From NCBI GenBank assembly GCA_021234155.1, contig JAJEKV010000006.1, positions 20,312,449 to 20,376,448 of the forward strand: a DNA stretch of 64,000 bases, given 5' to 3'. The notes below the pieces were generated by a model. It searched no databases. It was given only the letters and a program-made list of their open reading frames with translations, and was not told the DNA's origin. This DNA is from Isoetes taiwanensis (lineage: Eukaryota; Streptophyta; Lycopodiopsida; Isoetales; Isoetaceae). The translations under genes were made by a program, and so were the position numbers. Positions 36,001 through 48,559 of this stretch are shown in pieces. Numbering within the stretch: the first letter of the stretch is position 1; each line of letters starts with the position of its first letter.

Positions 36001-38040
36001 TATCGTGCTCCTAGAACTTGTTAAGAATCTCATAGGTGCCTTTTGCGCATGATGAGAGTCATCTGGCTAGGTTAATTTTCTTTTAACTAGATAGTTAACT
36101 AATTTATATTGTTCTAGCTTATCATAATTTATTTCGTGATAGCTAAGCAGAGGTGGGAAAACTGGTGAACGTTTTTGCCCCTTGGCCACCTAGGGCTCTT
36201 GCAGCCGTACCAATGTAGCAATATAGGTTATATTCACGTGTTGTATTAACATGTGCAATATAATCGTCGATAACGATTACATCCCATGGTGCAACCCCTT
36301 TTTATACTGGTATAGATGTCACCATACTTGACATGTACTCATGACATGGCCATATAGGTATTTATACTATATAAAATACTAGAATGTCACATCAAATGTG
36401 AAGTGAATAGATCTACGCAAATATCAAGTCTAATGACATGTATTTCAGAAAGACTAATGGTTCGTCCATTATAACCTCTTTGTTTTTGTGCTATTTGATA
36501 GAAATTGGAAGTATGAATTTCCATCATATATCCATGATGATGATAGAGACTCAAGGAGGGCTTGATAGACAAATAAGGACTATGTGGACTGAGCATCTCT
36601 TTCACCTTCTATATTATGTATAGTCATGTGATAGCCAAGCTAGGATCTCCGACATGAGCCAACATAATTCACATGAGTTTTTTCTTACTATTAAAGTAAA
36701 TGATATTAAATGAGGCCTAGGCAACATGAAAGCTAGTAGAAGTTCTATTCTATACTATTCTATTCGATTTTATTCTAGCTTTATATATTGGAGACATGCA
36801 AATCTTATATGATGTATTTTGTATAAATTTTGTATCTCTTACATCTTTAGTTTAGAGCAATTTGAGCTTTATTTGTATTGGAGGTTGCTTCAGTTTAAAT
36901 ATGTAGAATTGCAAATCCTAGAATCGTTCAAGAAGTTGACACGGTGTTAAGAACATAACTTACATATTTCAGTAATGGATCAGATGCATGATAAAATTGA
37001 GGATTGTAATTCTTTTTTCTCATGTTTGTAACGTTGGTTAGGATCTAATAGGTGCACTAGAATAGCATAATTAACATTAACTAACCATACTGATAGCAAG
37101 GGTCAAATTTGAGTACGAAATGTAGAGAATCTATCGCTTTCATTGTTGCAAGAAAAGCTAATTTGCCATATAGCATGTTGCAACAAATAATATATGCTAT
37201 TTTTCCTTGTGAGAAAAGGATGTATGCTATCATTCATTGCATGTTGTTGTTGTGAATGTGCTCAACCTTCAAGTGGGCGAGCAATAAATTTTGTCCTTAT
37301 ATGCAAATTGACATCTTTTGTTAGATATAAAACTACATGGCAAAAGTAAATGAGGACCATGCAAACAAGGTATCAAATACTATACAAATTTAAATAAATT
37401 AAATAACGATTTTTTATATAGTTTGTAATGACCACTGGGCTTAAATTACGTCATTATTCCCTTCAAATTATAACACGTAACTTTGCTAGTGGTTTTGTGG
37501 AGCGGCGCCGCTTGCCCTGTTTTAGCATGCTGGGTTCTTTTTTGCACAGTGCAAGCTATGGAGTGCACTTCCGATGGTGAGTTGAGATGGCAGCATGTTA
37601 TTCTTTTGCTAGGATGTCAGACTTGCCGGAGTTGAGGCGCAGATCTTCATTCTCAGCACCCAGTTTTTAAACAAAGCCTCAAAATCAAAACCTAAGAGTT
37701 TTGTCTCAACTGCACAACTTGCTTTTGGTGAAGGTTGGATAAAATCTTTGAACTTTGAGAAAACCATTGAATGCCCTGCCTCATAACAAAAACTGATTTT
37801 CTTCTCTTAATCTACTCCTTAAGTGTCTATTCTGTTCAACAGACCATTTCTCGAGCAAAAAATCTCTTCAATAGACCACCTCTTGAGTAAAAAATTGGAA
37901 CATGAGATTAAATAGACCAGAACAGGGGATTCAAAGCCTGAACAAGGGCGATGGACGATTAAGAAAATATCATGCACAACAACGGTGTGGAAATTTAAGC
38001 CTAATGGTCATTACGCTTGCTAATTAAAAGAACTTCGAGG
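36001..38040. other. Intergenic DNA, no gene recognised
   Basis: AT-rich with short frames only. No coding motif, RNA gene or terminal repeat was seen on either strand. Confidence 0.55.
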
Positions 38041-38052
38041 ATTTACGGTTGT

Positions 38053-38148
38053 AAAGGCCTTGGTGGTGCTTCAAACTTAGTGGCGCACTTTTCGCTGCTT
38101 TCAGGTACGCTTGTGTGCCTCCTCGTTGGGGGAGCCACCAAGGCCTTT
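38053..38148. repeat. 14-bp inverted repeat at the LINE 5' edge
   Basis: AAAGGCCTTGGTGG (38053-38066) and CCACCAAGGCCTTT (38135-38148) are exact reverse complements with a 68-base loop. It lies just upstream of the CT-rich leader of the 38-43 kb LINE. Confidence 0.8.
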
Positions 38149-38174
38149 CAACGCCAGAAGCCCCTTTCTCTCAG

Positions 38175-38262
38175 CCCTCACTCTCTCTCTGGCGCCCTCA
38201 CTCTCTCTCTATAAGCCCTCCTCTCTCTCTATAGCGCCTCACTCTCTCTCTAGTGCTCTCAC
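38175..38262 (+). repeat. CT-rich minisatellite, about 20-bp units
   Basis: Four to five imperfect units of the form CCCTCACTCTCTCTCT plus four or five variable bases, followed by more CTCTCT runs and AGGGTTT/AAAACCCC words to about 38360. It probably forms the 5' UTR of the downstream LINE. The pattern looks like a plant pyrimidine-rich leader. Confidence 0.75.
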
Positions 38263-38349
38263 TTGCCCTTGCAGAGCCCCCTTGATTTGCCCCTTTACGG
38301 CTTTCTCTCTCTAGGGTTTACAATCTCTCTCTAGCCCCAAAACCCCAAA

Positions 38350-41300
38350 ACCCCCAAAAGGTGCTCAGCCCAGTGATTTTGGGTCCCCAAATTGATTCTA
38401 AGCACACTTTTCTGACCCAGAGACCCCATAGCCTTTGGAAGTCAACAAGACAAGGATGGAGGGAATGCGCATACGCTAAAGAAGCGGGCACACACATAAT
38501 GCCAGGGCCTCCGGAATTCATCTGCAGAACTGCGAGGAGGCAATACATGTCTTGGAGGGAAAGCTGCAACATCATGGTGACAAGCCGGCGAGGTGTGTGA
38601 AGATGCAAAGGATACCCGGCCAGCCTATTCTCAAGAAAGGGGTTGGCGAAGAGAAAGAACGATATCGACGTATTTGAAGAGCTTGCTCCGAACCCGATGG
38701 ATAGGCACTTTGGCCTCGCTGACTGGCCTTGAACAAGCGCGTGATCTTCGTCGCCCGGCCCACGGTGAAGTGGCAGCCGATGTCCCAAGACCAGCCCGAT
38801 GCAAACGGCGACGGCGGCTCAAGCGGAAAATGTCGAGGAGGATGTGGGTACAACCGCAAAACAGGCACCTAGGCGAGGCGGTGGCGCCGGGTTGCACGCT
38901 TGGTTGCCCTAGGCTCAACATGGCGCACCGGGAGGCTACAATATCTGGGATCGGTGGGAGGTTGGACACAGCGGAGAAGAGCGGTACCGAAAGTCAAGCC
39001 CATGCTTCGGCCCTTGAGAAGAAGGATGGCCGAGTTCGTGAGGAGATGTATGATCTACGATGCGGATGAAGCGGACAAGTACCACTATTGTGGGGCAGCA
39101 CCACCACCATGCCCAATACTTGAGGCGAGAGGTTGCCTGAGGGTAGGCGGTCCCTTCCGAGGAGAAAGGACGCCCGGTCCCGTCCGAACATTGTGGATTG
39201 CCCTTGCACGAAGAATAGGGGATTCTCCCGGCTAAGCTCCATGCCCTAGTATTGGCAAGGCTCCAATTGCGGCACTTGATAGTAAGAAACCCGACCCGGT
39301 GGGAGGGCCAACATAAGACCAGACTAGTTAAACTCCACGATTAACCGACCAGCGTCGAAGGCGTTGATCCGCGCCAGTGCTAATTAGTCTTTTGAAGGGA
39401 CATCGGTGTACTTAGAGACGGACCTGACCCGGCTCAACGAAGGGAGAGGGCATGAGGAGTTAAGCAAAGATTAGATAGGTCGGTGGTGGGGATCAGCGGG
39501 CACGGTGAATGGCAAGATGAAGGTATTTGTGCCTCCCTCGACCCAACAATGGCGAAGCGGCAACCAGGGGACCAAGCACCACGGATCCCCACTTCGAATG
39601 GCGAATGCACCACACGGCAGCCGAGGAACCAAGTACCGGGCACCACCCGCAGCGGCGAGCGGACATGAGAAGCCCCGGCACCGCCCAATGGCCCAACTCC
39701 GCAGCCGACCTCCATGGGGAATTTGGGACAAAGGCGATCACCCGAGCGGCATAGGAAGAGTGCCCGAGGTGTGTGCCGTTGGGCGTAGGGATTTCCCAGG
39801 AAGCGCGGCGGCGGCATTGCTGAAATTATTTGCGGGGCATGGACATCATCTTCTTGCAAGAGACATGGGAATATAGTGGTCATCTATTTTGGGGACATCG
39901 AGGTACCATCATTTTCAGCGGCCAATGGCGCCATGGCAAGCGAGGGTATGGAGGGTGGCGTGCTACTTCAAAGATGCTATAGCATCTACGGTCTCGCTCC
40001 ACAAGAGGCGATAGACTCAGCAGCTACTGTGGATACAAGTCTTTGCAGACCTCACCATATTACTTTGTTTATCGCGAGGATGTTATATACCCATGAAAGT
40101 TCTAAGTTCTACGAGGGGTGCATCAGGCGATCTACCGTGTGCATATGCCCTAGGGGAATTGTATGATGACATAAAGCATATCACCCGGGGAGGTCATGTG
40201 TTTTTATAAGGAGATTTCAATGCGCGTGCGGACGCGGTGCGGTCGGTCACCTTCGGGGAAATGCTGACTCCAACCCACTTTGGTTAGAAAGCGAGGCATC
40301 CCGGCATGCAAAGGCGCTCGAGGATACGATCTCAGGAGCCTTTGGAAGAGAGTTGGTCCAGCTATGTCAGATCTTTGACATGGTGATCTGCAATGGTATG
40401 CTCAAGTGGTCCGTCGGGGGGCTTCACTTGCGTGAAGCGGCGGAGGCGATGGTGGAGCGGTGTGGTGGACTATCTCCTAGCTCCAATGTGCGAGAACTTG
40501 ATATCATTACGTGATTTAGCGGCGAACCGCACAGGAACAAGAGATGAAGAGACTTTGTCGGACCACTATCCACTTTATGTCACTTTGGATTGGAGGCACT
40601 CTCAAAGTAGCCCACGGGGCCAGCACCCGGGGTTTGGGATACCCAGGAACTATAGGGAAAAGCGAGGATATGAGGTGGAGCTTGAGCATGAGCTCTGAGG
40701 GGATTGATGCCCTCTATACATTGCATGATAAGTGTGAATGGTTGGTGAAGGCTTTACTCGCAGCAGCCAGTAAATGCTTTGCAGCAAGAAAGCTCCCGCG
40801 CAGGGACAGTGTGCAATTCCCTCAAAACCCCTGGTTTGACGCGGAATGTAAGGCTCTAAAGAGTCAGCTACGCACCATCTTAGATCCCGACTCGACCCGC
40901 AAGGCCATTAGGACTATAAGGCATTCTTGAAATCCAAAAGCATCGCTACATTGCGAAAAAATCAAACGCGCATGTTTGATCTATCGATGGCCGAGGCAAA
41001 AGCCTTTTGGCGTAGAGTGCTGTATAAGAGGCATCAACCACCTGGAAATGTTACTTGAACCCGGTGGAGGCAGCCGGTTGGAGGAGTTGTATGACCCCGG
41101 GGAGCAATTGGCGGCGTGCGGATCAACTAGGAGAAACACTACAGCTCTCGAGGAGGACATCCACCGGGGTCTTAGGCATCTTGCTAATGGTAAAAGCAAA
41201 GGACTTGCGGGGACTTTAGGCCAAGCTTTTGAAATGGGGTGGGCCGGCTTTGCTTTCGGACCTTTGGCGAGGATAATCAATCGAGGCCATCGAGAGAGGG

Positions 41301-43342
41301 CCTCCCCAGAATGGATGGTTAGCAAGGTCACCCCTATTCATAAGCGGGGAAGCGAGGGATGACTCCACCAACTACCGTATGATCATGGTGAGCCGTTTTC
41401 ATCAAAACTTCTAGTGGGTGTCTTTGGAGAAGAAGTTAGCATAATGGGCGGAGGGGTCTGAGTCAAGTGCATTTGGCCGGCGTTTTTTACGCCCCTCCGC
41501 AGTGATCATATTTTTACTCTCGAGAATCCTTATGGAAGCTAGCCGCCAATGCGCGGCGTGACTGTATTGTTGTTTCGCGTGGATTTTAAGGCGGCATATG
41601 ATCACGGTCCCTCGGGACTTGTTTTGTGGCAACACTTGCGGGGAGCTACATCTCCCAGGAGTTGCTTGGGAATGCCATCTACTTGGTTGTATGGTGGAAT
41701 ATATGCCACTTTACTGCGTCGGACCACCGGTGACCAGCACCATAGGTGTTAAGCAAGGATGCCCGTTATCTCCAGCGCTTTTGGACTCTATATTGACAAG
41801 TTGGAGACACGGATGCAAGAACATGGAGGTGGTGGCCACGGGCGGTTGAGGCATATCTTGTAAAAGCGGTTGCTCTATGCGAGCGATCACGGGTTTATTA
41901 TCCCATACAACCCCCCGAGTATGCGAGGAACATTTGGATGCTCTCGGTCAATTACGTGACATAGCGGGAATGATTAACCAACGAGAAAACCAAGCTGTTG
42001 CCAATCACATCAAAGACGCGATATCGAACTTCTATTACGAAGGGACAAAGGATGGAAGTTGTAAGGACCTTTAAGTATCGGGAATGATTTCTCTGCTAAC
42101 ATGCTATGGGATGGCTATTGTAGAAAGAAGGGTCATCGCGGGATGGAAAGTCACGTATGCAATGCGAGAATAGGCATCCTGAGAATAGGCAATTGGCACA
42201 TAAAGCACACTTGTTTAGCAAGTGGAATCACGATCTTCTTTGTATGGGATAAGGGGGGCGGCCGATTAGCAAGGTACAGGATAAGCTAGAGAAGGGTCTA
42301 AGGCTTTCGACATCCTGACCTAGGCGTCAAGGACATGGTACCTTATCAATTTTTTTGATGTATGAGGGCGGCTTTTGGCCCCTGCGGCGATACGCTATCT
42401 TGAGAGCACCTGCGCGTATTTCCATAAGGTTGGCGAAATGGATGCAGCGTCTTCCTCCAGAGGCTCGTTATTGGCACAAAGGGCATAGCGTCCCGAAGAG
42501 AGTATGGCAAGAGTATTGTAGGGGATGGTTTGCCGCGATGGTCCATAGACTATCAAACACATTGTGGATATGTCCGATATCTTGAGCATGGGAGGCATTT
42601 GAATGCGGTGCTTTGCTGCCTCTCGTGGGATCGCCCACTTGCAAAGCCCAAAGCGAGCACTACCACACCGCGGAGGTCAATCCATCGCTTGAACCGGCCC
42701 CCACCGATTATCACGAAGGCACACATTTCCACCAAGAAGCGAAGAGCAATAGCTGCAATAAGGCCGGGGTCCCACCATCTCGAGAATTGAGGCATTTGGG
42801 GTATGCGGATGAGGCGGGGAATCCCCGGCATGAGAGAGATTATGCGATCTTTGTCACACATGCAGGATAGTAGAAGATGAACACCATGCTCTACAGGGAA
42901 TGCCCGGCATATGCACATCGGCGGCTCATGCCGATCTCGAGATGCTCACGAGATAGCAATTCACCAGCTGGCAAGCCGCCCAATGGTGGCACGCGTCTTA
43001 GCATCCTACATGCGCGGCAGAAGTCTCCACCGTCGGGGAGTCCCCTCCACGGCCAGGGGAATTTGAGCGCCCAAATAGGGCCTCTCACTTGCAAGGGTTT
43101 TTCCTCCCANNNNNNNNNNNNNNNNNNNNNNNNNNNNNNNNNNNNNNNNNNNNNNNNNNNNNNNNNNNNNNNNNNNNNNNNNNNNNNNNNNNNNNNNNNN
43201 NNNNNNNNNCGGGGTTTTTCATCCACGATGGTAGAGACACATTATGCGGGGGTTTACGTGGTTTTATTTTGTGTTTGAAACTTTACGCTATATTGTAAAA
43301 CCATTTCATAGGCCAGTTGGCCTCCGTGGACGTTAAAATATA
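38350..43342 (+). pseudogene. Near-full-length LINE, heavily frameshifted
   Basis: Plus-strand non-LTR element with a GC-rich ORF1-like part (38350-39750; a Cys/His-like patch near 39050). The endonuclease runs 39810-40610: MDIIFLQETWEY at 39840, GDFNAR at about 40210 and LSDHYPLYVTLDW at 40555. The RT runs 40976-41900: ANGKSKGLAGTLGQAF, VSKVTPIHKRG, DFKAAYDHG for motif A and IGVKQGCPLSPALL for motif B. Motif C reads LLYASDHGFII (41870), so the first catalytic Asp of YADD is Ser. The C-terminal region (42350-42930) has KKRRAIAAIRPGSHHLE and an EDEH-like knuckle remnant. The 3' UTR ends in the block shared with 5706-5746, followed by (TTCC)n. It contains a 100-N gap. Dozens of small indels; inactive. 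Confidence 0.85.
43110..43209. other. Assembly gap, 100 N
   Basis: Exactly 100 N, the conventional size for a gap of unknown length, inside the LINE 3' UTR. Both flanks carry nearly the same phrase, GGGTTTTTCCTCC on the left and GGGGTTTTTCATCC on the right. Confidence 0.99.
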
Positions 43343-43379
43343 CTTCCTTCCTTCCTTCCTTCATTCCTTCCTCTCCTTC
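43343..43379. repeat. (TTCC)n microsatellite, LINE tail
   Basis: About eight imperfect CTTC units directly after the conserved LINE 3' block ending TAAAATATA. It is best read as this element's short-repeat tail, parallel to the (CTGTT)n tail of the 5.7-kb copy. Confidence 0.9.
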
Positions 43380-46300
43380 AAATTACCTAGTATTTAATTT
43401 TAAAATAAGTGGTTATGAGTTTGAATTATGCTTAAATGTTATTGTTATGTTAAATCAAAAAATATTTTGTATATCAAGTTCATGCTTAAAATGATATTTT
43501 TAAGTCGTTTTTAAATAGGCTTTCATGAGTACGAATTATGCATAATCCATTTCAAGAATGTTATATACGTTAAAAATAGCATTTGGATAGGCTTGGGGTA
43601 AAAGGCTAGAGAAAATTGGAGGATTGGATGCAATTGGGAGTGTTTTCATTCCATGACATAATTCTTGCCAATTCCTTATTAAACCACATGTGATCTATCA
43701 TTACAATGGCAAGTCATATCACCACGCAAAGAAGTGACTACCACCATCACCACTATTTTTATCATTCAAAAAGTTTTACTATGAGTATAAATAGAAAAAT
43801 AATTGTTGAAACAATTATCTTAGGGCAATGGGATACCCTTGAGTCTTGGTTCGGGAAATTTTTTGGTAACTAAAGGAAATTTTCCTATGTTTCTTATGAT
43901 GCTAGCATGTAAATGTTGCCTACAATTTCCTCTAGATTAAAGGTCCTTGACATGTCTACGTGTAGTGACTATGATTGAATCGTGGGGCGGTTGTCCCACA
44001 TTGGATGTCTATCAATAGGTGTTATTGACCGATGTCCTTTTTTCAAACGAGAAAGAAAGTAGTCAGAATTTTACTCACATTTCTCTTTTTTTTTCGCCAC
44101 GTTCATTAGCACCCACTATTTACGTTTTTTACTTGTCATTTTAAGTTGTTTTGCATGATCACGGTGCATTAACGGCGTCCGGTGGTGCCAACCATCCTTT
44201 ACGTTAAAACAAAGCGCAGCCAGTGGGAGATAAAGGGCTTTCTCTTTATCGGGAAAAGATGGTTTTAAAAAGTTATCTTCTTTTAAAAGGGGAGGGGCTT
44301 TGGTTTGTTAGACGCCCAGCATCTTGTAGCATCACGGCGTTCCCTCCACTATCGCGGGGACTTTTGTCTTCTTGGTTTCTCTCTTACCTCCATTATCATA
44401 ATTCAAATCATCTTTGCTTCGCCGAAGACAATGGTGCTCATTGTCAGACTCGCTATGGGTTACCGTTCATCTCGGATTTTCTCCCTCTCTTCTGTGTTTT
44501 CCTTTTTCCTTGGTGCAGACGGCAGCAACCTAGGGTTGCTAGATGCAGCTGTTTTTTAAGAAACCCCGTCCCAGCAGAGGCCTGCTCAACCTAATGGATT
44601 CAGTTTTGGCGGGGTCATGGCTGGGGCTGGAGCATTTGTGCAAGATCAAGGAAGGTAACACCATTCTATTTTTATTTTTTGCAAATGTCTAAGCATATTT
44701 GAATGTTTCCATACCAATGTATCAGATACGCAAATAATGTTTTACCAAGGCAAGCATTCTCTGGTTACAATTGTGCACGTTTTGTCTTAAAGTCCGAGAT
44801 GATCAATGTTTGATGATATTTCTTTTCATTTGTGCAGGGAGGAGCACCTTCCGAATGTTTTGCAGGTATGTGCTTAACTTTTAGTGAGTTGTTCGTGCTG
44901 TAACATTCTAAGAATTTTATCTCATATGTCCGTTGAGTTAATGAATCAGTTTTGCAAATGTTCACACGGTGGCATAGATCATGACACTTCCCTACAACTT
45001 TGTTGTTGATGGCGCCTAAGCACCGATAGTCATTGGAGCCAAATTTTCTTTTCGCTTCCATGTGTGAATGGTCAATATGCTAGGTGATGTAATGGCTCTT
45101 GAACTTCAAAGCCCAAATGCATAATATTCGAGGTTTGTATAAAATAATTCCTCACATAAACATAAAATGCTTTATCGCGGCATGGAGCTAAGTGCCGTTT
45201 GTCCAAATGGTAGAAAAAACTTATAATGCCTGGTTTGAGTCATTGCCGAATGCACTCCTAATGTATCCATTACATTATTTATATGAAGGAAGTGAAAGAG
45301 TAAAGTGCAAGCTTACTCTTCATTATCTAGCTCACCCACTCTAACAACTTCTAGTATCCGAACATGGTGCTAGTATTGTGATTTTCTTAAGTCTCTGCTT
45401 TGCTTTTGTCAAGCTCTTTACCCAAATATTTGTTCCGCTTATCACAAGTTCAAAGACATAAGGATTCTTCTCAAAATTTATTTTGCATGCTCTAATTAAT
45501 ATATATAACCATTATCTTGAATATGTATTCTCAAGTGACATTCATATGCGATGGTCATTATCCGAATCGTTATGGAGGTAGTTTTGTGTAAGGTCTACTT
45601 TGGTTTGATGATGTCTATAAGCGCCAGGAGCTTCCTCTCACCGTAAGCGGCAAGGTAAGCGTCTTCAATATGGTCGCATTAAGAGATATTATTCACCAAT
45701 CATTGTGTAAGTATTGAACTAGCACCAATCACATCTTTGAGAGTGCGTCGATGCCACCCTATTCAAATTTGCACTGAGGAGTAAAAGTTCAAATTAGGGC
45801 TCAAAAACAGAGGATTTATGGCCATGATTAATGTCCAAAAGCAAATGAGTTTGGTACAAACTTTGTTTGTCATAGCTCTACCGAATAGTTTGGATGATAG
45901 GACCTGGCATAAAAAGTGGCTCCAAAACAAATTACAAAATACAAGATTACAAAATCTTCAAAGACTCTCTCTCGTTTTTACAAATTGACCAGTACTGTTT
46001 TTCTTTTCCGATGTTTCAAGTGATGATTTTAAACTTGCTACAAAAATATATGTTATTTCCATAGAAGCAAGAAAGCAACGCATAATCTTGGGCACGTACT
46101 GCTTCCCATTCGCAAGAAGTGGACTTATGGAGTCTTCTCGCTTCGGTTACCACTAAACATATGACACATAAGCCTATGCTCTTATGATGTGGATAGCCGC
46201 TCCGGGGTACGCATCATGCAAATTATCCGATGCAAAGGTATATTTGGTGTGCTTAACGTTTTTTCATGTAAGCTTGCATATGATTTCACCTCTCTCACTT

Positions 46301-48414
46301 TAAAATTATGCATTTATTACATGATGCTAGATTTTTGTGTTGAATGCCTTCAGGACCTCCAAAAACAAATAAATATTGAATTGTAAAATACATTAACTTA
46401 AAATTTGTGAAAATCATGTTGTTAAGACATTTGACGCATGCCAGCGTTCATTTTAGTGTTTTGGGTCAAAGATAACTCAAATAGATCCTGGATGATACAT
46501 ACAATGTCATCTGGCAAAAAAGTTGTGTGGAGACTTTTGTTTTACAATCACGTTAATATGACATGTGCTAATCATCATTTGCTCATGACACCATGAGGAA
46601 TGCTCGTGGGCAATTGACATTTCTATTTTATTTTCTGGGCGCCAAATCACATACAAGCAGAGGCATTGCAAGGAGGAAAAATGTCCGAATTGACTAACCA
46701 AGCTCGAATTTACCGCACGTTTTGATTATTTGATGGGTAACTGCAAATCAACAAGTGATGGCAATCCCCTGTACAAAAGAAAATTAACATCATGCGCTCA
46801 AGCCGCCATGCGTTGTGTCAAAAACGGCGGCATGTTACCGCTTTCATGAACAAAAATTGGACGTTAGTTCTTATAGATCCCAATGCCAATGCAAAGCAGA
46901 CCATGATTGGGAATCGTGAAGCTAAGGCACATGTAAGTTTAGGTAGAAACTAAAGTTTGGGTAGAAACGCGTCATGCTTTCATATAATGATTATTATATC
47001 CTATAGTGTACTTTTATCATATTTTTATCATACGTAGGTATTTCCTGTAATTTTACTACCATTTTATAGGATTCCACTCTTACACTAAAGTAAGCTATTC
47101 TCCAAGCTGTGGAACATAGCATGCCAAAAGAGGATTTTGTCAACTAGGCAATTGATACAACATCAAAAAGTTGGTTGTTGGATTTGTTTTTAACCTTTAC
47201 AGAAGAATATACAGGGTTAAGCGGGCTAATTTAAGGCCGTTTTGTTTAGGGATTTATCGTAAAGGGTTATCTTCATGCCTTCCATTGCTTTTGTGGATCT
47301 GTTTCTTTCTCTTGAATTTTTGCTTTAATTGTTCTTGTATCTTTTGTTTTCCCCGCATTAATTTTTACTACGTAAAAATGCGCACCTTTGCTGCGCCTTA
47401 TTTGCTCATGTGCGTATTAGCATCAGAGTAGTAACAATGCAAGTGCAAAGAGTGAGAAAACATACATCAAACTCTCCATTTCCTCCGACAGCCGATAACC
47501 AAGAGTGTCAAGTACATATTTTGTCTACATCGCTGCCCAATGGATTGAATGTTTAGTGAATTACCCAAAAAAAGGCTCTAGGTATGAGAATGGTTAGAAA
47601 TTAATGCAAAGGCACATGACATGATTATATATGTGAACACGTTGCTAATTGCAAGTGGCAACATGAATTACCTTGGTTTTTCAATAAAAGATTCCATAAC
47701 AATTTTGCAAAAGGTAGCAGTACTTAAATAACTAAATTAAATAACTAGACATATGCATGTCAAACATATTCGACAAATCACACATTTAGGGTTAAAGACG
47801 TTAAGGTCTACGAGTTTAGGCTTTAGGGTCATGTGACTGATTAGATGTGATCTATTATAATCAACTCAAAAAATATAAGATGCAACTCAGAGATGGAGCA
47901 TACAATACCATCAATCATCCATCATACTCTCAATATTACTTATAGGCTTTTTAAGTTTAGGATTTCTTTGTGTGATATGATATTATATGAATATGTATCA
48001 AGCACATTTACATAATTTCAAACTGGCGACTATCGTTTCTCAAAGACCTAAATCCTAAAGCCTTCACACTTGACACTCCTTTACATCTATAGACACAACT
48101 ACTTTTCAGCCCTTCATACACTTGGTATTGCATTACACTATGGGCACGAACACATTAAAATTTTCAATTTTCACTCTCTACTATCCACACGCCTGATGAT
48201 TAATGCCTCGCAGATCACGTGCACACGCTTCTAGTTTCTTCATAACTTTATTCCTCGGCGTTGGTTTTACATACCTTCCGTTATGTGAAATGCTGGGATG
48301 GCATTCTAGCCGCGACACACAAGAACTTGGAATCAATTTGAGTGATGAAAACCAGGCGATGACAAAAAAAATAATATTTGTTGTATAAATTAAAACAAAG
48401 TTATATTTTTTGTT
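43380..48414. other. Intergenic DNA with one exon-like pair
   Basis: Mostly AT-rich DNA without recognisable genes. The only suggestive part is 44537-44870 (separate entry). Frames at 46189-46386, 47171-47431 and 48203-48388 show no motifs. Confidence 0.45.
44537..44870 (+). other. Exon-like pair, unidentified
   Basis: A frame reading PSQQRPAQPNGFSFGGVMAG then AGAFVQDQG (about 44567-44653) ends at an AG/GTAACA donor. After a 185-base interval, a TTTGTGCAG acceptor opens a short segment, EEHLPNVLQ, that closes at a GTATGT donor (44870). The phases join. Splice signals and sequence look like the 5' end of a real plant gene, but I do not recognise the protein and found no further exon. It may be a gene remnant. 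Confidence 0.3.
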
Positions 48415-48479
48415 GACCGCGTGGCCCAATGGGTAAGGACGAAACCAGAGATTCTGGGTTCGAACCCCAGCGTGGGTCG
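48415..48479 (+). pseudogene. tRNA-Arg(ACG) pseudogene
   Basis: The acceptor 5' strand GACCGCG, D arm TGGCCCAATGGGTAAGG, perfect T arm CTGGGTTCGAACCCCAG and 3' strand CGTGGGTCG mark a cytosolic plant tRNA-Arg. The anticodon arm keeps ACG and the 3' stem ACCAG but lacks the 5' half of the stem and loop, about nine bases. The 3' acceptor strand has one extra G. Length is 65 instead of 73. It could not fold as a functional tRNA. Internal A and B box sequences remain, so transcription by Pol III is conceivable. Confidence 0.88.
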
Positions 48480-48559
48480 TTAATTTTTTACGTTCCTTTT
48501 CAAAGCCGTCAATCTGCAGGGCAAAAATAGGATGAGGGGTCCGGCATCGACTTTATGCC

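Noticed and set aside
42877-43298. Frames running through the N gap
   Set aside because: The open reading is an artefact of unknown bases.
43985-44040. Possible snRNA upstream sequence element (GTCCCACATTGG) with an AT-rich box downstream
   Set aside because: Differs from the RTCCCACATCG consensus, and no recognisable snRNA or snoRNA follows at the expected distance.
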